Both the position numbers and the translations under genes were made by a program. The notes under the pieces are model-generated. The model saw only the letters and a program-made list of their open reading frames with translations, was not told where the DNA came from and ran no database searches. A stretch of DNA of 13,535 nt from Pseudomonadota bacterium (lineage in GTDB: Bacteria > Pseudomonadota > Gammaproteobacteria > Burkholderiales > Thiobacillaceae): assembly GCA_030836725.1 (NCBI GenBank), contig JAUPLV010000049.1:1-13535 (forward strand), read 5' to 3'. Positions 5,428-13,355 of this stretch are shown here, in pieces (the first letter of the stretch is position 1; each line of letters begins with the position of its first letter).

Positions 5428-7767
5428 ATGCGGCTCATCCTCATCGCGTTCTGTCTGGGAATCTGGCTGCTGCAGCAGCAAGCGGCCTTGCCGCCGACGC
5501 GCTGGTTGTGGGCGCTGCCTTTGTTGTCCGGCATTCTGCTGCTGCCGCGCTTCACCCATCCGCCGTCCGAAATCATGCGCCTTGGCGGGGTTGCCCTGCT
5601 GTCCGTCGCGCTGGGCTTCGCCTGGGCAGCCTGGCGGGCCGATGCGCGGCTTGCCGAACGGCTGCCCGATCACTGGCAGGGCGTCGATGTCGAAATCGTC
5701 GGCGTGGTCAGCGATCTGCCGCATGCCAATGTGCGTGGAGAGCGCTTCGTATTCGATGTCGAGCGGGTGCTGACGCCGGGGGTGTCTGCAATCAGGCGCG
5801 TTCAGCTTACCCGCTACTGGCCGCGCGGCGCCGATCCGCGGCCGACGATCCATGCCGGCGAGCGCTGGCAATTCACCGTGCGCTTGAAGCGTCCCAATGG
5901 CACCCACAATCCGCACGGCTTCGACCTCGAGGCATGGATGCTGGAGCGCGGCATCGCCGCATCCGGCTACGTTCGCGAAACGCCGCCGCCGCAGCGCCTC
6001 GATGCCCGTGCCGCAACGCCGGCAGCGTGGATCGACGCCGCCCGCGAAGGAATCTGCAGCCGGATTTTCGCCACCCTGGACGATGCGCCGTATGCCGGGG
6101 TCATCAGCGCGCTGGTGATCGGCGATCAGCGCAGTATTCCGCATCCGCAATGGCGCTCGTTCACCCGTACCGGGGTCAATCATCTGCTCTCCATCTCGGG
6201 GCTGCACGTCACCATGATTGCCGCATTGGCCGGCTGGATGGCGGCGTTCGGCTGGCGCCGCTGGCCGCGTGCGGCGGAACGGCTGCCGGCGCGGCAGGCC
6301 GGGCTGGCCGTGGCCGTGCTGGCGGCGCTTGGCTACGCCTTGCTGGCGGGTTTCCAGGTGCCTGCCCAGCGAACGCTGTTCATGCTGGTGGTGCTCGCGC
6401 TGGCGCTGTGGGGCCGACGCGAGCCGCGGCCGTTCTCGGCGCTGGCGTGGGCCTTGTTCGCGGTATTGCTGCTCGATCCGTGGGCGGTGCTGTCCGCCGG
6501 CTTCTGGCTGTCGTTCGGCGCGATGGCGGCCATCCTGTGGGTGAGCTTTGGCCGCATTGATTTGCCCGAAAAACTGCGCGGCTGGGTGACGGTGCAGGCA
6601 GCGGTGACGCTGGCCCTGGCGCCGGCCCTGCTGTTGCTGTTCCAGCAGGTGTCGATCGTGTCGCCGCTGGCCAATGCGGTGGCGATTCCCGTCGTCAGCT
6701 GGCTGGTCACGCCGCTGGCCTTGCTGGGGGTGGCCGCGCCGCCGCTGTGGCACCTGTCGGCCTGGCTGATGGAAGGGCTGGGGCAGGGTCTGATGTGGGC
6801 GAGCGGCTTGCCGTGGGCGGTGGCGGTGCGGCCTGCGCCGGGGGCCGCCGCGATCCTGCTGGCCGTCATCGGCAGCGTGTGGCTGCTGATGCCGCGCGGG
6901 TTTCCGCTGCGCGTTGTGGGGGTGGTGCTATGGCTTCCCCTGCTGCTGCCCCCCGCCGACGAACTCGCGGCCGGCACGTTTCGGGCCGAGGTGATTGACG
7001 TCGGGCAGGGCACGGCCATATTGATCCGCACCGCCGATCATGCGCTGCTTTACGACACCGGCGCGGCGTTTGCCGACAGCGACGCAGGCGAGCGCATCAT
7101 CGTGCCGTATCTGCGGGCAGCGGGCGTCGATGCCTTGTCCGGCTTGATCGTGTCGCATGACGACAACGACCATAGCGGCGGCCTGCAGTCGGTGCTGCGC
7201 GACATCCCGACGGGCTGGTTGCTGCATGGCATGCCTGCCGGCAGTCGTCTGCTGCGGGACGCGATCGCGCCGCGCCATTGCGCTCGCGGCCAGCGCTGGC
7301 AATGGAACGGCGTGCAGTTCGCGGTGCTCAATCCGCCGGCCGGCGCGCATCTGAAAGGCAATCGTCGCGACAACGATTTCAGCTGCGTGTTGAAAGTCAG
7401 CGTTGGCGAGCACAGCCTGCTGGTCACTGGCGACGCCGAGCGGCGCGGCGAACTGGAGTTGCTGGAATCCGGGGCGGATGTCGTGGCCACCGTGCTGGTG
7501 GCCGGGCACCACGGCAGCCGAAGTTCGTCGATGGCGGAATTCGTCGAACGCGTCCGGCCCCGGCATGTCGTGTTCACCATGGGCTACCGCAACCGTTTCG
7601 GCCACCCGCATTCGCAGGTGGTCGCACGCTTTCGCGATCTCGGCGCGAATATTCTGCGCAGCGACCGCGGCGGTCTGATTCGTTTTGAATTTGGCGAAGC
7701 CGGGGTGGTGGCCGCAGAATATCGACCGTCCCTTCGCCGCTACTGGCATGCCGATTTTTCCCCATGA
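5428..7767 (+). CDS. comEC: DNA internalization competence protein ComEC/Rec2
   Basis: 779 residues, full length, in three parts. The N-terminus has two or three membrane helices and a DUF4131/OB-like periplasmic domain (about 1-180). The central polytopic competence domain (about 205-500) has the signature HLLSISGLHVT (252-262) and DPWAVLSAGFWLSFGA (350-365). A C-terminal metallo-beta-lactamase-like domain (about 517-770) has VIDVGQGTAILI, H577-D-D579-N-D581-H582 (the HxDxDH metal motif), VTGDAE (666-671) and GHHGS (693-697). ComEC is the inner-membrane channel that takes single-stranded DNA into the cytoplasm, and the C-terminal domain is thought to act as the nuclease. All metal residues appear intact, so the gene looks functional. 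No clear ribosome site precedes ATG 5428, 12 bases after lolD, so coupling is likely. Its TGA overlaps the relA ATG. Other uptake genes are not in the window, so competence cannot be claimed. Confidence 0.95.
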   Translation: MRLILIAFCLGIWLLQQQAALPPTRWLWALPLLSGILLLPRFTHPPSEIMRLGGVALLSVALGFAWAAWRADARLAERLPDHWQGVDVEIVGVVSDLPHANVRGERFVFDVERVLTPGVSAIRRVQLTRYWPRGADPRPTIHAGERWQFTVRLKRPNGTHNPHGFDLEAWMLERGIAASGYVRETPPPQRLDARAATPAAWIDAAREGICSRIFATLDDAPYAGVISALVIGDQRSIPHPQWRSFTRTGVNHLLSISGLHVTMIAALAGWMAAFGWRRWPRAAERLPARQAGLAVAVLAALGYALLAGFQVPAQRTLFMLVVLALALWGRREPRPFSALAWALFAVLLLDPWAVLSAGFWLSFGAMAAILWVSFGRIDLPEKLRGWVTVQAAVTLALAPALLLLFQQVSIVSPLANAVAIPVVSWLVTPLALLGVAAPPLWHLSAWLMEGLGQGLMWASGLPWAVAVRPAPGAAAILLAVIGSVWLLMPRGFPLRVVGVVLWLPLLLPPADELAAGTFRAEVIDVGQGTAILIRTADHALLYDTGAAFADSDAGERIIVPYLRAAGVDALSGLIVSHDDNDHSGGLQSVLRDIPTGWLLHGMPAGSRLLRDAIAPRHCARGQRWQWNGVQFAVLNPPAGAHLKGNRRDNDFSCVLKVSVGEHSLLVTGDAERRGELELLESGADVVATVLVAGHHGSRSSSMAEFVERVRPRHVVFTMGYRNRFGHPHSQVVARFRDLGANILRSDRGGLIRFEFGEAGVVAAEYRPSLRRYWHADFSP

Positions 7768-9905
7768 GCGAAATTGCCCGCCCCCGCTGTTTTGATGCCG
7801 TCGACCTGGAGTCGGCGCGGCAGGCGCTGGCGCGCGTGTTGCCGGTGGCGGAAAACGACCTGCCCTGGCGCGCGCTGACCCATGCATTCGAGCAACTCGG
7901 GGAAAGCGCGGATTTTTCGCACAGCGTCGGCAGCGCGCTGATCGTGGCCGAGCTGCGAGTGGGCGCGGATGCCGTGGCCGCCGCCCTGCTGCATGCCTGC
8001 CTGGGAGACGCTCCCGATTTCGATGCGGCCTTCGGCAATGCCGCGCGGCTGGCGCGCGGGGTGGCGGCGATGGCGCGCATCGAGGCCCTGGCCGTCAGCG
8101 CCACCGACAAGCGCATCGACCCGCACGCCCAGCTGGAGGCGCTGCGGCAGATGGTGCTGGCGATGGTCGAGGACATCCGCGTGGTGCTGGTGAAACTGGC
8201 CGAGCGCACCCATGCCCTGCGCTGCGCGGCCAGCCAGGATGCCGCCGTCCGCGAGGCGCTCGGCCAGCAGGCGCGCGAGCTGTTCGCGCCGCTGGCGAAC
8301 CGGCTCGGCGTCTGGCAGATCAAGTGGGAGATGGAGGACTGGGCGTTCCGCTATCTGGAGCCCGATACCTACAAGGCCATCGCCGCGCAGCTTGATGAAA
8401 AGCGGGCCGCCCGCGAGGCCTACATCCAGGCCATCATCGAGCGCCTGCAGGCGGAAATCGCGCTGCACGGCATCGAGGCAGAAGTCACGGGCCGCCCCAA
8501 GCACATCGCCAGCATCGTCAACAAGATGCGCCGCAAGCGGGTGAGCTTCGAACAGCTGTATGACATCCGCGCGGTGCGCGTGCTGGTGAAGCACGAGATC
8601 GACTGCTATACCGTGCTGGGGCTGGTGCACAACCTGTGGCAGCCGATCCCGGGCGAGTTCGACGACTACATCTCGCAGCCGAAGAGCAACGACTACCGCT
8701 CGCTGCATACGGCGGTGATCGGTCCCGAGGAGCGGGCGCTGGAAGTGCAGATACGCACCTTCGACATGCACCGCCAGGCCGAGCTCGGCGTCGCCGCGCA
8801 CTGGCGTTACAAGGAAGGCGGCAGGCAGGACGCGCAGTACGAGGAAAAGATCGCCTGGCTGCGGCGCATCCTCGAATGGAAGGACGACGTTGCCGACAGC
8901 AGCGAATTCACCGAGCAGTTCAGGACCGAACTCTTCCAGGATCAGGTCTACGTGCTGACGCCTCAGGGGCGGGTGATCTCGCTCGACCGCGGCGCCACGC
9001 CGGTGGATTTCGCTTACGCGTTGCACACCGACCTTGGTCACCGCTGCCGCGGCGCCAAGGTCAACGGCGCCATGGTGCCGCTCAACACCGTGCTCGATAA
9101 CGGCCAGCGCGTTGAAATCGTCACCGCCAAGGAAGGCGCGCCGAGCCGCGACTGGCTCAACCCCGCGCTCGGCTATCTGGCGACGCATCGCGCCCGCTCC
9201 AAGGTGCGCGCGTGGTTCCGCCAGCGCGATGTCGGCGAGCAGGTCGGACTCGGCCGCACCCTGCTGGAAAAGGAACTCAAGCGTCTGGGCGTGGTGGACG
9301 CGAATCAGGAAAAACTGGCGCAGCGGCTGAAGTTCGGCAAGGTCGACGAGTTTCTCGCCGCGCTTGGCCGCGGCGACGTCGGCCAGCGCGATCTGGTCAA
9401 TGCGCTGCAGGAGCTGGGCAAGACCCTTCCAGTGCTGACGCCAACCAGCAAACCGCGCGTGCGCCCGAAATCGGGCAGCCCGGTTGTGATCCCGGGCCTG
9501 GGCGACGTGCCGCTGACGCTGGCGCGCTGCTGCAAACCGCAGCCGCCCGAGACCATCGTCGCCTACACCACGGTGGGGCGTGGGCTCACCGTGCACCGCG
9601 CCGACTGTGCCGCGCTCAAGCGCGCGAATCCCGCGCGCATGCTCCCGGCCGAATGGGTGCTCGATGCGGGTGCGGCATTCGAGGTGAACATCCGCCTCAA
9701 GGCTTTCGACCGGCAGGGCTTGCTGCGCGACGTGTCGGACGTCATCGCCAAGGACAAGCTCGATGTGCTGCGCGTGAACACCGAGAGCCATGGGGAATAC
9801 GCGCACATGCAGCTCACCGTCCGGGTCAGGGAACTGCAGCAGCTGTCGCGGCTGCTGGCGCGCCTGCAGCATGTGCAGAACGTCATCGAAGTAGGCCGCG
9901 CCTGA
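7764..9905 (+). CDS. relA: RelA-type (p)ppGpp synthetase with inactive hydrolase domain
   Basis: 713 residues. Order: degenerate HD domain (about 40-185), synthetase (about 240-350), TGS (392-456), helical and Cys-containing zinc-finger region (CCKP at 589-592; C615), and ACT (about 639-710). The HD-domain H53 and H77 remain, but the usual HD pair is H77-A78, and LADR of active hydrolases is LAER (E147). (p)ppGpp hydrolysis should therefore be lost. The synthetase core is intact (GRPKHIASI, YDIRAVRV, PKSNDYRSLHT, EVQIRT, AELGVAAHWRYKEG). It carries E298-F-D-D301, the EXDD motif of monofunctional RelA, where bifunctional enzymes have RXKD. Together these mark RelA: ribosome-bound ppGpp synthesis on amino-acid starvation. 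A SpoT-like hydrolase must exist elsewhere. ATG 7764 overlaps the comEC stop (ATGA) and has no ribosome site of its own, so translation is probably coupled. Confidence 0.96.
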   Translation: MSEIARPRCFDAVDLESARQALARVLPVAENDLPWRALTHAFEQLGESADFSHSVGSALIVAELRVGADAVAAALLHACLGDAPDFDAAFGNAARLARGVAAMARIEALAVSATDKRIDPHAQLEALRQMVLAMVEDIRVVLVKLAERTHALRCAASQDAAVREALGQQARELFAPLANRLGVWQIKWEMEDWAFRYLEPDTYKAIAAQLDEKRAAREAYIQAIIERLQAEIALHGIEAEVTGRPKHIASIVNKMRRKRVSFEQLYDIRAVRVLVKHEIDCYTVLGLVHNLWQPIPGEFDDYISQPKSNDYRSLHTAVIGPEERALEVQIRTFDMHRQAELGVAAHWRYKEGGRQDAQYEEKIAWLRRILEWKDDVADSSEFTEQFRTELFQDQVYVLTPQGRVISLDRGATPVDFAYALHTDLGHRCRGAKVNGAMVPLNTVLDNGQRVEIVTAKEGAPSRDWLNPALGYLATHRARSKVRAWFRQRDVGEQVGLGRTLLEKELKRLGVVDANQEKLAQRLKFGKVDEFLAALGRGDVGQRDLVNALQELGKTLPVLTPTSKPRVRPKSGSPVVIPGLGDVPLTLARCCKPQPPETIVAYTTVGRGLTVHRADCAALKRANPARMLPAEWVLDAGAAFEVNIRLKAFDRQGLLRDVSDVIAKDKLDVLRVNTESHGEYAHMQLTVRVRELQQLSRLLARLQHVQNVIEVGRA

Positions 9906-9951
9906 GTTTTCCCTTATTGTGGCCCTTCCCATTCTTTCCGCCTGTTATGCC

Positions 9952-10830
9952 ATGAAGCCACAAGCCGCCATCCTTGAATCGGTCCCGGACCACGCCCGTC
10001 ACCTGTTCTTCGATCTCAAGCTCGAAGCCGATCCCGGCGCTGCATTGCGTGCGCTGGCCACCGCGTGCGATGGTCAATCCGTCGTGATGGGGGTCGGTCT
10101 GTCCGTTGCCCAGGCGCTCGGCGCCGAGGCGCCCGGCCTGCGCGGATTCCCCGAACTGCCCGGGGCGAAACCGGCAATCCCGGCGACGCAGCACGCGCTG
10201 TGGCTGTGGTTGCGCGGCGCCGAGCCGGGCGACCTGCTGCTGCTGGGGCATGCGCTGCAGGCGCTGGCGGCGCCGGCGTTCGTGCAGGTGCAGGCGATCG
10301 ACAGCTACCGTTACCGCGACAGCCGCGACCTGACCGGCTACGAGGACGGTACCGAAAATCCAAAGAATGCGGCTGCCGTCGAGGCGGCGATCGCGCAGGG
10401 GCAGGGCGCTGGCATCGATGGTTCGAGCTTTGCCGCGGTGCAGCAATGGCTGCATGATTTTCCTGCGTTCGAGGCGATGCCGCGCGGCGAACAGGACAAC
10501 TGCTTTGGCCGCGAACGCGACAGCAACGATGAGATCGACGATGCGCCGGAGTCGGCGCACGTCAAGCGTACCGCGCAGGAAGACTTCGAGCCTGAAGCCT
10601 TCGTGCTGCGCCGCTCGATGCCCTGGACCACGGGGGCCGACGCCGGGCTGGTGTTTCTCGCCTTCGGCAAGTCGTTCGATGCCTACGAGGCGCTGCTGCG
10701 CCGCATGACCGGGCACGACGACGGCATCAGCGATGCGCTGTTCGGCTTCACCCGGCCGCTTACCGGCGGCTATTACTGGTGCCCGCCGCTGGCTGGCGCG
10801 GGCATCGACTTGCAGGCACTGGGACTCTGA
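9952..10830 (+). CDS. DyP-type heme peroxidase (YfeX-like, cytosolic)
   Basis: 292 residues from ATG 9952 (MKPQAAILESVPDHARHL), the family's usual start; GTG 9919 is an unlikely alternative and neither has a clear ribosome site. The DyP signature GxxDG is present as GYEDGTENP (129-137, D132 being the catalytic acid). The proximal heme ligand is H203 in SAHVKRT, and the distal Arg is R221 in LRRSMPW. The end, GFTRPLTGGYYWCPPL, is typical. There is no Sec or Tat signal, unlike EfeB, so it groups with the compact cytosolic P/B-type enzymes (YfeX, DypB). These oxidise dyes and phenolics with peroxide; the natural substrate is unknown. It lies 46 bases after relA, in a pyrimidine-rich gap with no hairpin, and two bases before the next gene. 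The C-terminus (GIDLQALGL) is usual for the family, and no encapsulin gene is nearby. Confidence 0.93.
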   Translation: MKPQAAILESVPDHARHLFFDLKLEADPGAALRALATACDGQSVVMGVGLSVAQALGAEAPGLRGFPELPGAKPAIPATQHALWLWLRGAEPGDLLLLGHALQALAAPAFVQVQAIDSYRYRDSRDLTGYEDGTENPKNAAAVEAAIAQGQGAGIDGSSFAAVQQWLHDFPAFEAMPRGEQDNCFGRERDSNDEIDDAPESAHVKRTAQEDFEPEAFVLRRSMPWTTGADAGLVFLAFGKSFDAYEALLRRMTGHDDGISDALFGFTRPLTGGYYWCPPLAGAGIDLQALGL

Positions 10831-10832
10831 AT

Positions 10833-11249
10833 ATGACCGAACCTATCGAACCGATCGAGCCCAGGGAGGAGGCTCCGCCATCGACACTGTGGTGGCGCAA
10901 CTGGAAAGTGATGTTGCCGCTGTGGATCGGGATTGGCGGGCTGGTGTGGCTGGGCCTGCATTTCAACGTCGACGGCAGCGTCATCGCCGGCAGCGTCTTG
11001 CTGGTGGGCGTCTTCTCCCACGCCTTCGCCTGGCTGGTGGGCATCATCGCGCTGGTGCCGGTGATCGGGCCGCTCATCGTCAAGGTGTTGTCGATCGGCT
11101 TCATCTGGCTGCTCAACGCGGTCGGCTATCTGGTGTCCTACATCGCCATCCGCCGCGGCTATTCGAAGGATGTGCTGACCTACCGCGGCCTCACGATCGC
11201 GGTCATCATCGGCATCGTGATCGGTTTCGTGCTGGGCCGGCTGCTTTAG
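10833..11249 (+). CDS. Small multi-pass membrane protein of unknown function
   Basis: 138 residues from ATG 10833, two bases after the DyP stop, so almost certainly co-transcribed with it. GGGACT near 10821 is a weak ribosome site. The N-terminus is acidic and proline-rich with a tandem EPIEP repeat (MTEPIEPIEPREEAPP). A WWRNWK segment at the membrane border follows. Then come hydrophobic stretches at about 26-43, 47-79 and 82-106, a polar RRGYSKDVLTYRGL loop (107-120) and a last helix with small-residue spacing (121-135, IAVIIGIVIGFVLG). That gives about four or five membrane passes. No catalytic motif or known family is recognised, and I assign no function. Its TAG overlaps by four bases the stop of convergent mnmH, so the two 3' ends interlock. 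Hydrophobic pattern and codon use are consistent with a real gene. Confidence 0.8.
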   Translation: MTEPIEPIEPREEAPPSTLWWRNWKVMLPLWIGIGGLVWLGLHFNVDGSVIAGSVLLVGVFSHAFAWLVGIIALVPVIGPLIVKVLSIGFIWLLNAVGYLVSYIAIRRGYSKDVLTYRGLTIAVIIGIVIGFVLGRLL

Positions 11250-12286
11250 GCCGGGGCGAGGATTTCCCGCGCCAGTTGCCGCAGTCCGTCGGCGGACAGG
11301 TCTTCCGCCAGGAAAACCCGGTCGGAGGGAGACGGGGCGTAATTGCGCGCCAGCGACCTGTGATAGGCGGGGTCGTAATGCTCCGCCAACAGCGCGGTCA
11401 CCAGTTCGGGCCAGGCCTGCCGGCTGGCCAGCGCCTGCCATGCCTCGACGGTCTCGTGGCCGCGCAGCGCAGCGAGGTAGCCGAGCTGGAGCTTGATCGT
11501 CTCCGGGTCGTCGAGGAAGTGCGCGTAGTCCTCGGTCAGCAGTCGCACCCGCGCCGACAACGGCGCCTCCAGCCGGATGCAGGGGCTGGCGTGCATGGCC
11601 GCGATCAGCGCATCGGGCACCCGCAAGGCGCCGATCTTCTTGCTTTCCGATTCGACGAACACGGGACGGGCGCGGTCGAAGCGGGTCAGCGCAGCCCAGA
11701 TGGCGCTCTCGAAACTTTTCTGCGATGGCTGCTCCTGTCCCGGCAGCGCCCCCAGCAGCGAGCCCCGATGCGCGGCCAGTTCCTCCAGGTCGAGCACCTG
11801 CGCGCCTTCGACGGCCAGCGCCTGCAGCAGGCGGCTCTTGCCGCTGCCGGTGGGCGCGCACACCACGCTATAGCCGAACTGCGCCGGCAGGCGTTCGAGT
11901 TCCTCCACCACGTGCCGCCGGTAGGCCTTGTAGCCGCCATCGAGCTGCATCGCAGCGAAGCCGATTTTCTGCAGGATATGCGTCATCGCCCCGCTACGGC
12001 TGCCGCCGCGCCAGCAATACACCAGCGGGCGATAGGTTTTCGGCTTGTCGGCGAACCAGGTTTCGAGATGCTGGGCGATATTCCGCGACACCAGCGCGGC
12101 GCCGATTTTCTTGGCCTCGAACGACGACACCTGCTTGTATACCGTGCCGACGCGCGCACGCTCGGCGTCATTCAGCACCGGCAGGTTGACGGCGCCGGGG
12201 AAGTGGTCTTCGGCAAATTCGCCGGGCGAGCGGACGTCGATCACCTCGTCAAAGGCATGCAGTTCTGCTACGGTGGCGGCGCGCAA
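11246..12286 (-). CDS. mnmH: tRNA 2-selenouridine synthase MnmH (SelU)
   Basis: 346 residues from TTG 12286 (MRAATVAELHAF); an in-frame stop lies three codons upstream, so the start cannot be much earlier, and a GAG about eight bases ahead may bind the ribosome. The N-terminal rhodanese domain (about 1-130) has VIDVRSPGEFAEDHFPGA and the catalytic C91 in YCWRGGSRS. A P-loop domain follows (APTGSGKS, 144-151), with FVESESKKIG (about 208-218) downstream, typical of MnmH. The enzyme swaps sulfur for selenium at the wobble uridine of tRNA for Lys, Glu and Gln, through a geranylated intermediate, using selenophosphate from SelD. The neighbouring selD supports the call. The first P-loop residue is Ala rather than the usual Gly, probably tolerated. 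selD is divergent across 28 bases, unlike the common selD-mnmH same-strand order. Confidence 0.95.
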   Translation of the reverse strand: MRAATVAELHAFDEVIDVRSPGEFAEDHFPGAVNLPVLNDAERARVGTVYKQVSSFEAKKIGAALVSRNIAQHLETWFADKPKTYRPLVYCWRGGSRSGAMTHILQKIGFAAMQLDGGYKAYRRHVVEELERLPAQFGYSVVCAPTGSGKSRLLQALAVEGAQVLDLEELAAHRGSLLGALPGQEQPSQKSFESAIWAALTRFDRARPVFVESESKKIGALRVPDALIAAMHASPCIRLEAPLSARVRLLTEDYAHFLDDPETIKLQLGYLAALRGHETVEAWQALASRQAWPELVTALLAEHYDPAYHRSLARNYAPSPSDRVFLAEDLSADGLRQLAREILAPA

Positions 12287-12301
12287 GCTGGCTCAACTTT
12301 C

Positions 12302-12308
12302 AGGAAAG
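12302..12308 (+). promoter_or_regulatory. Ribosome binding site of selD
   Basis: AGGAAAG lies six bases before GTG 12315 and settles the selD start. It occupies the 28-base gap between mnmH and selD, which leaves little room for promoters there. Confidence 0.7.
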
Positions 12309-12314
12309 TAATAC

Positions 12315-13355
12315 GTGGACACGATCAAACTAACGCAATTCTCACACGGCGGCGGTTGCGGCTGCAAAATCGCTCCCGCCGTATTGAAGGATATTCTTGC
12401 GCAGGCCGCGCCGATGGGCGGATTCGCCGATTTGCTGGTTGGAACCGAATCGAGCGATGACGCCGCCGTGTATCGGCTGAATGCGTCGCAGGCCATTGTC
12501 GCCACCACCGATTTCTTCATGCCCATCGTCGACGACGCCTTCGATTTCGGGCGCATCGCCGCCACCAATGCCCTGTCGGACATTTATGCCATGGGCGGCA
12601 AGCCGCTGTTCGCGCTCGCCATCGTCGGCATGCCTGTCGGCAGGCTGCCGGTCGAGACCATCCGCCAGATCCTGGCGGGCGGCGAGTCGGTCTGCCGCGC
12701 GGCGGGCATCCCGGTCGCGGGCGGCCATTCCATCGACTCGCAGGAGCCGATATACGGCCTGGTCGGGATTGGCGTGGTGCACCCCGACCGGGTCAAGCGC
12801 AACAACCAGGCGCAGGCAGGCGATGTGCTCATACTCGGGAAGCCGCTGGGAGTGGGGGTCCTGTCCGCCGCGCTGAAGAAAGGCGAATTATCCGCCGAGG
12901 GGTATCGCATCATGGTCGACACCACCACCCAGCTCAACACGGTCGGCACGATCCTGGGCGGGATGCCCGGCGTGCATGCCATGACCGACGTGACCGGTTT
13001 CGCGCTGCTCGGGCATTTGCTTGAAATCGCCCGCGGTTCGCGGATGACCGCGCAGGTGCGGTTCGACCAGGTTCCGGTGATCGAGGAAGCCCTGCGTCTC
13101 GCGCAGGCAGGCGTGGCGACCGGCGCGGCCGAGCGTAACTGGGAGAGCTACGGTCACGAAGTGGACGTGGGTGAGGCCATTGCCGAGTGGCAGCGGAAAC
13201 TGCTGTGCGATCCGCAGACCAGCGGCGGCTTGCTGGTGGCCTGCGACCGGGAAAGCGAAGCGGCGGTGATGGCGGCCTTCGCCGAGCAGGGCTTCGCCGC
13301 GGCCCGAGCGATAGGAACGCTCGGCGCCGGCGCTCCGCGTGTCAGGGTGGACTGA
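12315..13355 (+). CDS. selD: Selenide, water dikinase (selenophosphate synthetase) SelD
   Basis: 346 residues from GTG 12315 (MDTIKLTQFSHGGGCGCK), normal length. The N-terminal glycine-rich loop holds catalytic C15 and K18 (CGCK), equivalent to C17 and K20 of E. coli SelD. C15 is encoded by TGC, so this is the Cys form and not a selenoprotein. PurM/AIRS-fold motifs follow: SSDDAAVY (46-53), TTDFFMPIVDD (64-74) and ATNALSDIYAMGGKP (83-97). Later come GGHSIDSQEPIYG (about 136-148), MTDVTGFALLGHLLE and DPQTSGGLL near the C-terminus. It uses ATP, selenide and water to make selenophosphate, AMP and phosphate. With mnmH beside it, the evident sink is tRNA selenouridine; no selA, selB or selC is in view. 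No clear terminator follows the stop. Confidence 0.97.
   Translation: MDTIKLTQFSHGGGCGCKIAPAVLKDILAQAAPMGGFADLLVGTESSDDAAVYRLNASQAIVATTDFFMPIVDDAFDFGRIAATNALSDIYAMGGKPLFALAIVGMPVGRLPVETIRQILAGGESVCRAAGIPVAGGHSIDSQEPIYGLVGIGVVHPDRVKRNNQAQAGDVLILGKPLGVGVLSAALKKGELSAEGYRIMVDTTTQLNTVGTILGGMPGVHAMTDVTGFALLGHLLEIARGSRMTAQVRFDQVPVIEEALRLAQAGVATGAAERNWESYGHEVDVGEAIAEWQRKLLCDPQTSGGLLVACDRESEAAVMAAFAEQGFAAARAIGTLGAGAPRVRVD

Noticed and set aside
4711..6753. 680-codon open frame on the minus strand, opposite lolD and comEC
   Set aside because: The translation is Arg/Gln/His-rich with no motif, and it lies antisense to two genes with all motifs intact. It is an artefact of high-GC codon use.
7765..8320. 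A functional (p)ppGpp hydrolase (Rel/SpoT bifunctional enzyme)
   Set aside because: The HD motif is H77-A78, LADR is LAER, and the synthetase has EXDD, all pointing to a synthetase-only RelA.
7740..9932. 730-codon open frame on the minus strand, opposite relA
   Set aside because: Composition is that of a reverse shadow (His, Arg, Leu and Val runs), and the plus strand carries a complete RelA.
9906..9951. Promoter or hairpin between relA and the DyP gene
   Set aside because: The 46 bases are pyrimidine-rich but show neither a -35/-10 pair nor an inverted repeat I can support.
10804..10830. Encapsulin cargo-loading tail on the DyP peroxidase
   Set aside because: The ending GIDLQALGL is what I expect of ordinary P-type DyP proteins; there is no long flexible linker and no encapsulin shell gene nearby.
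12357..12368. SelD as a selenoprotein
   Set aside because: The catalytic position is encoded by TGC (Cys), and no in-frame TGA is present.
10733..12460. 575-codon open frame on the plus strand across the membrane-protein gene and opposite mnmH
   Set aside because: It spans several true genes in wrong frames and strands and shows no domain; mnmH on the other strand is unmistakable.
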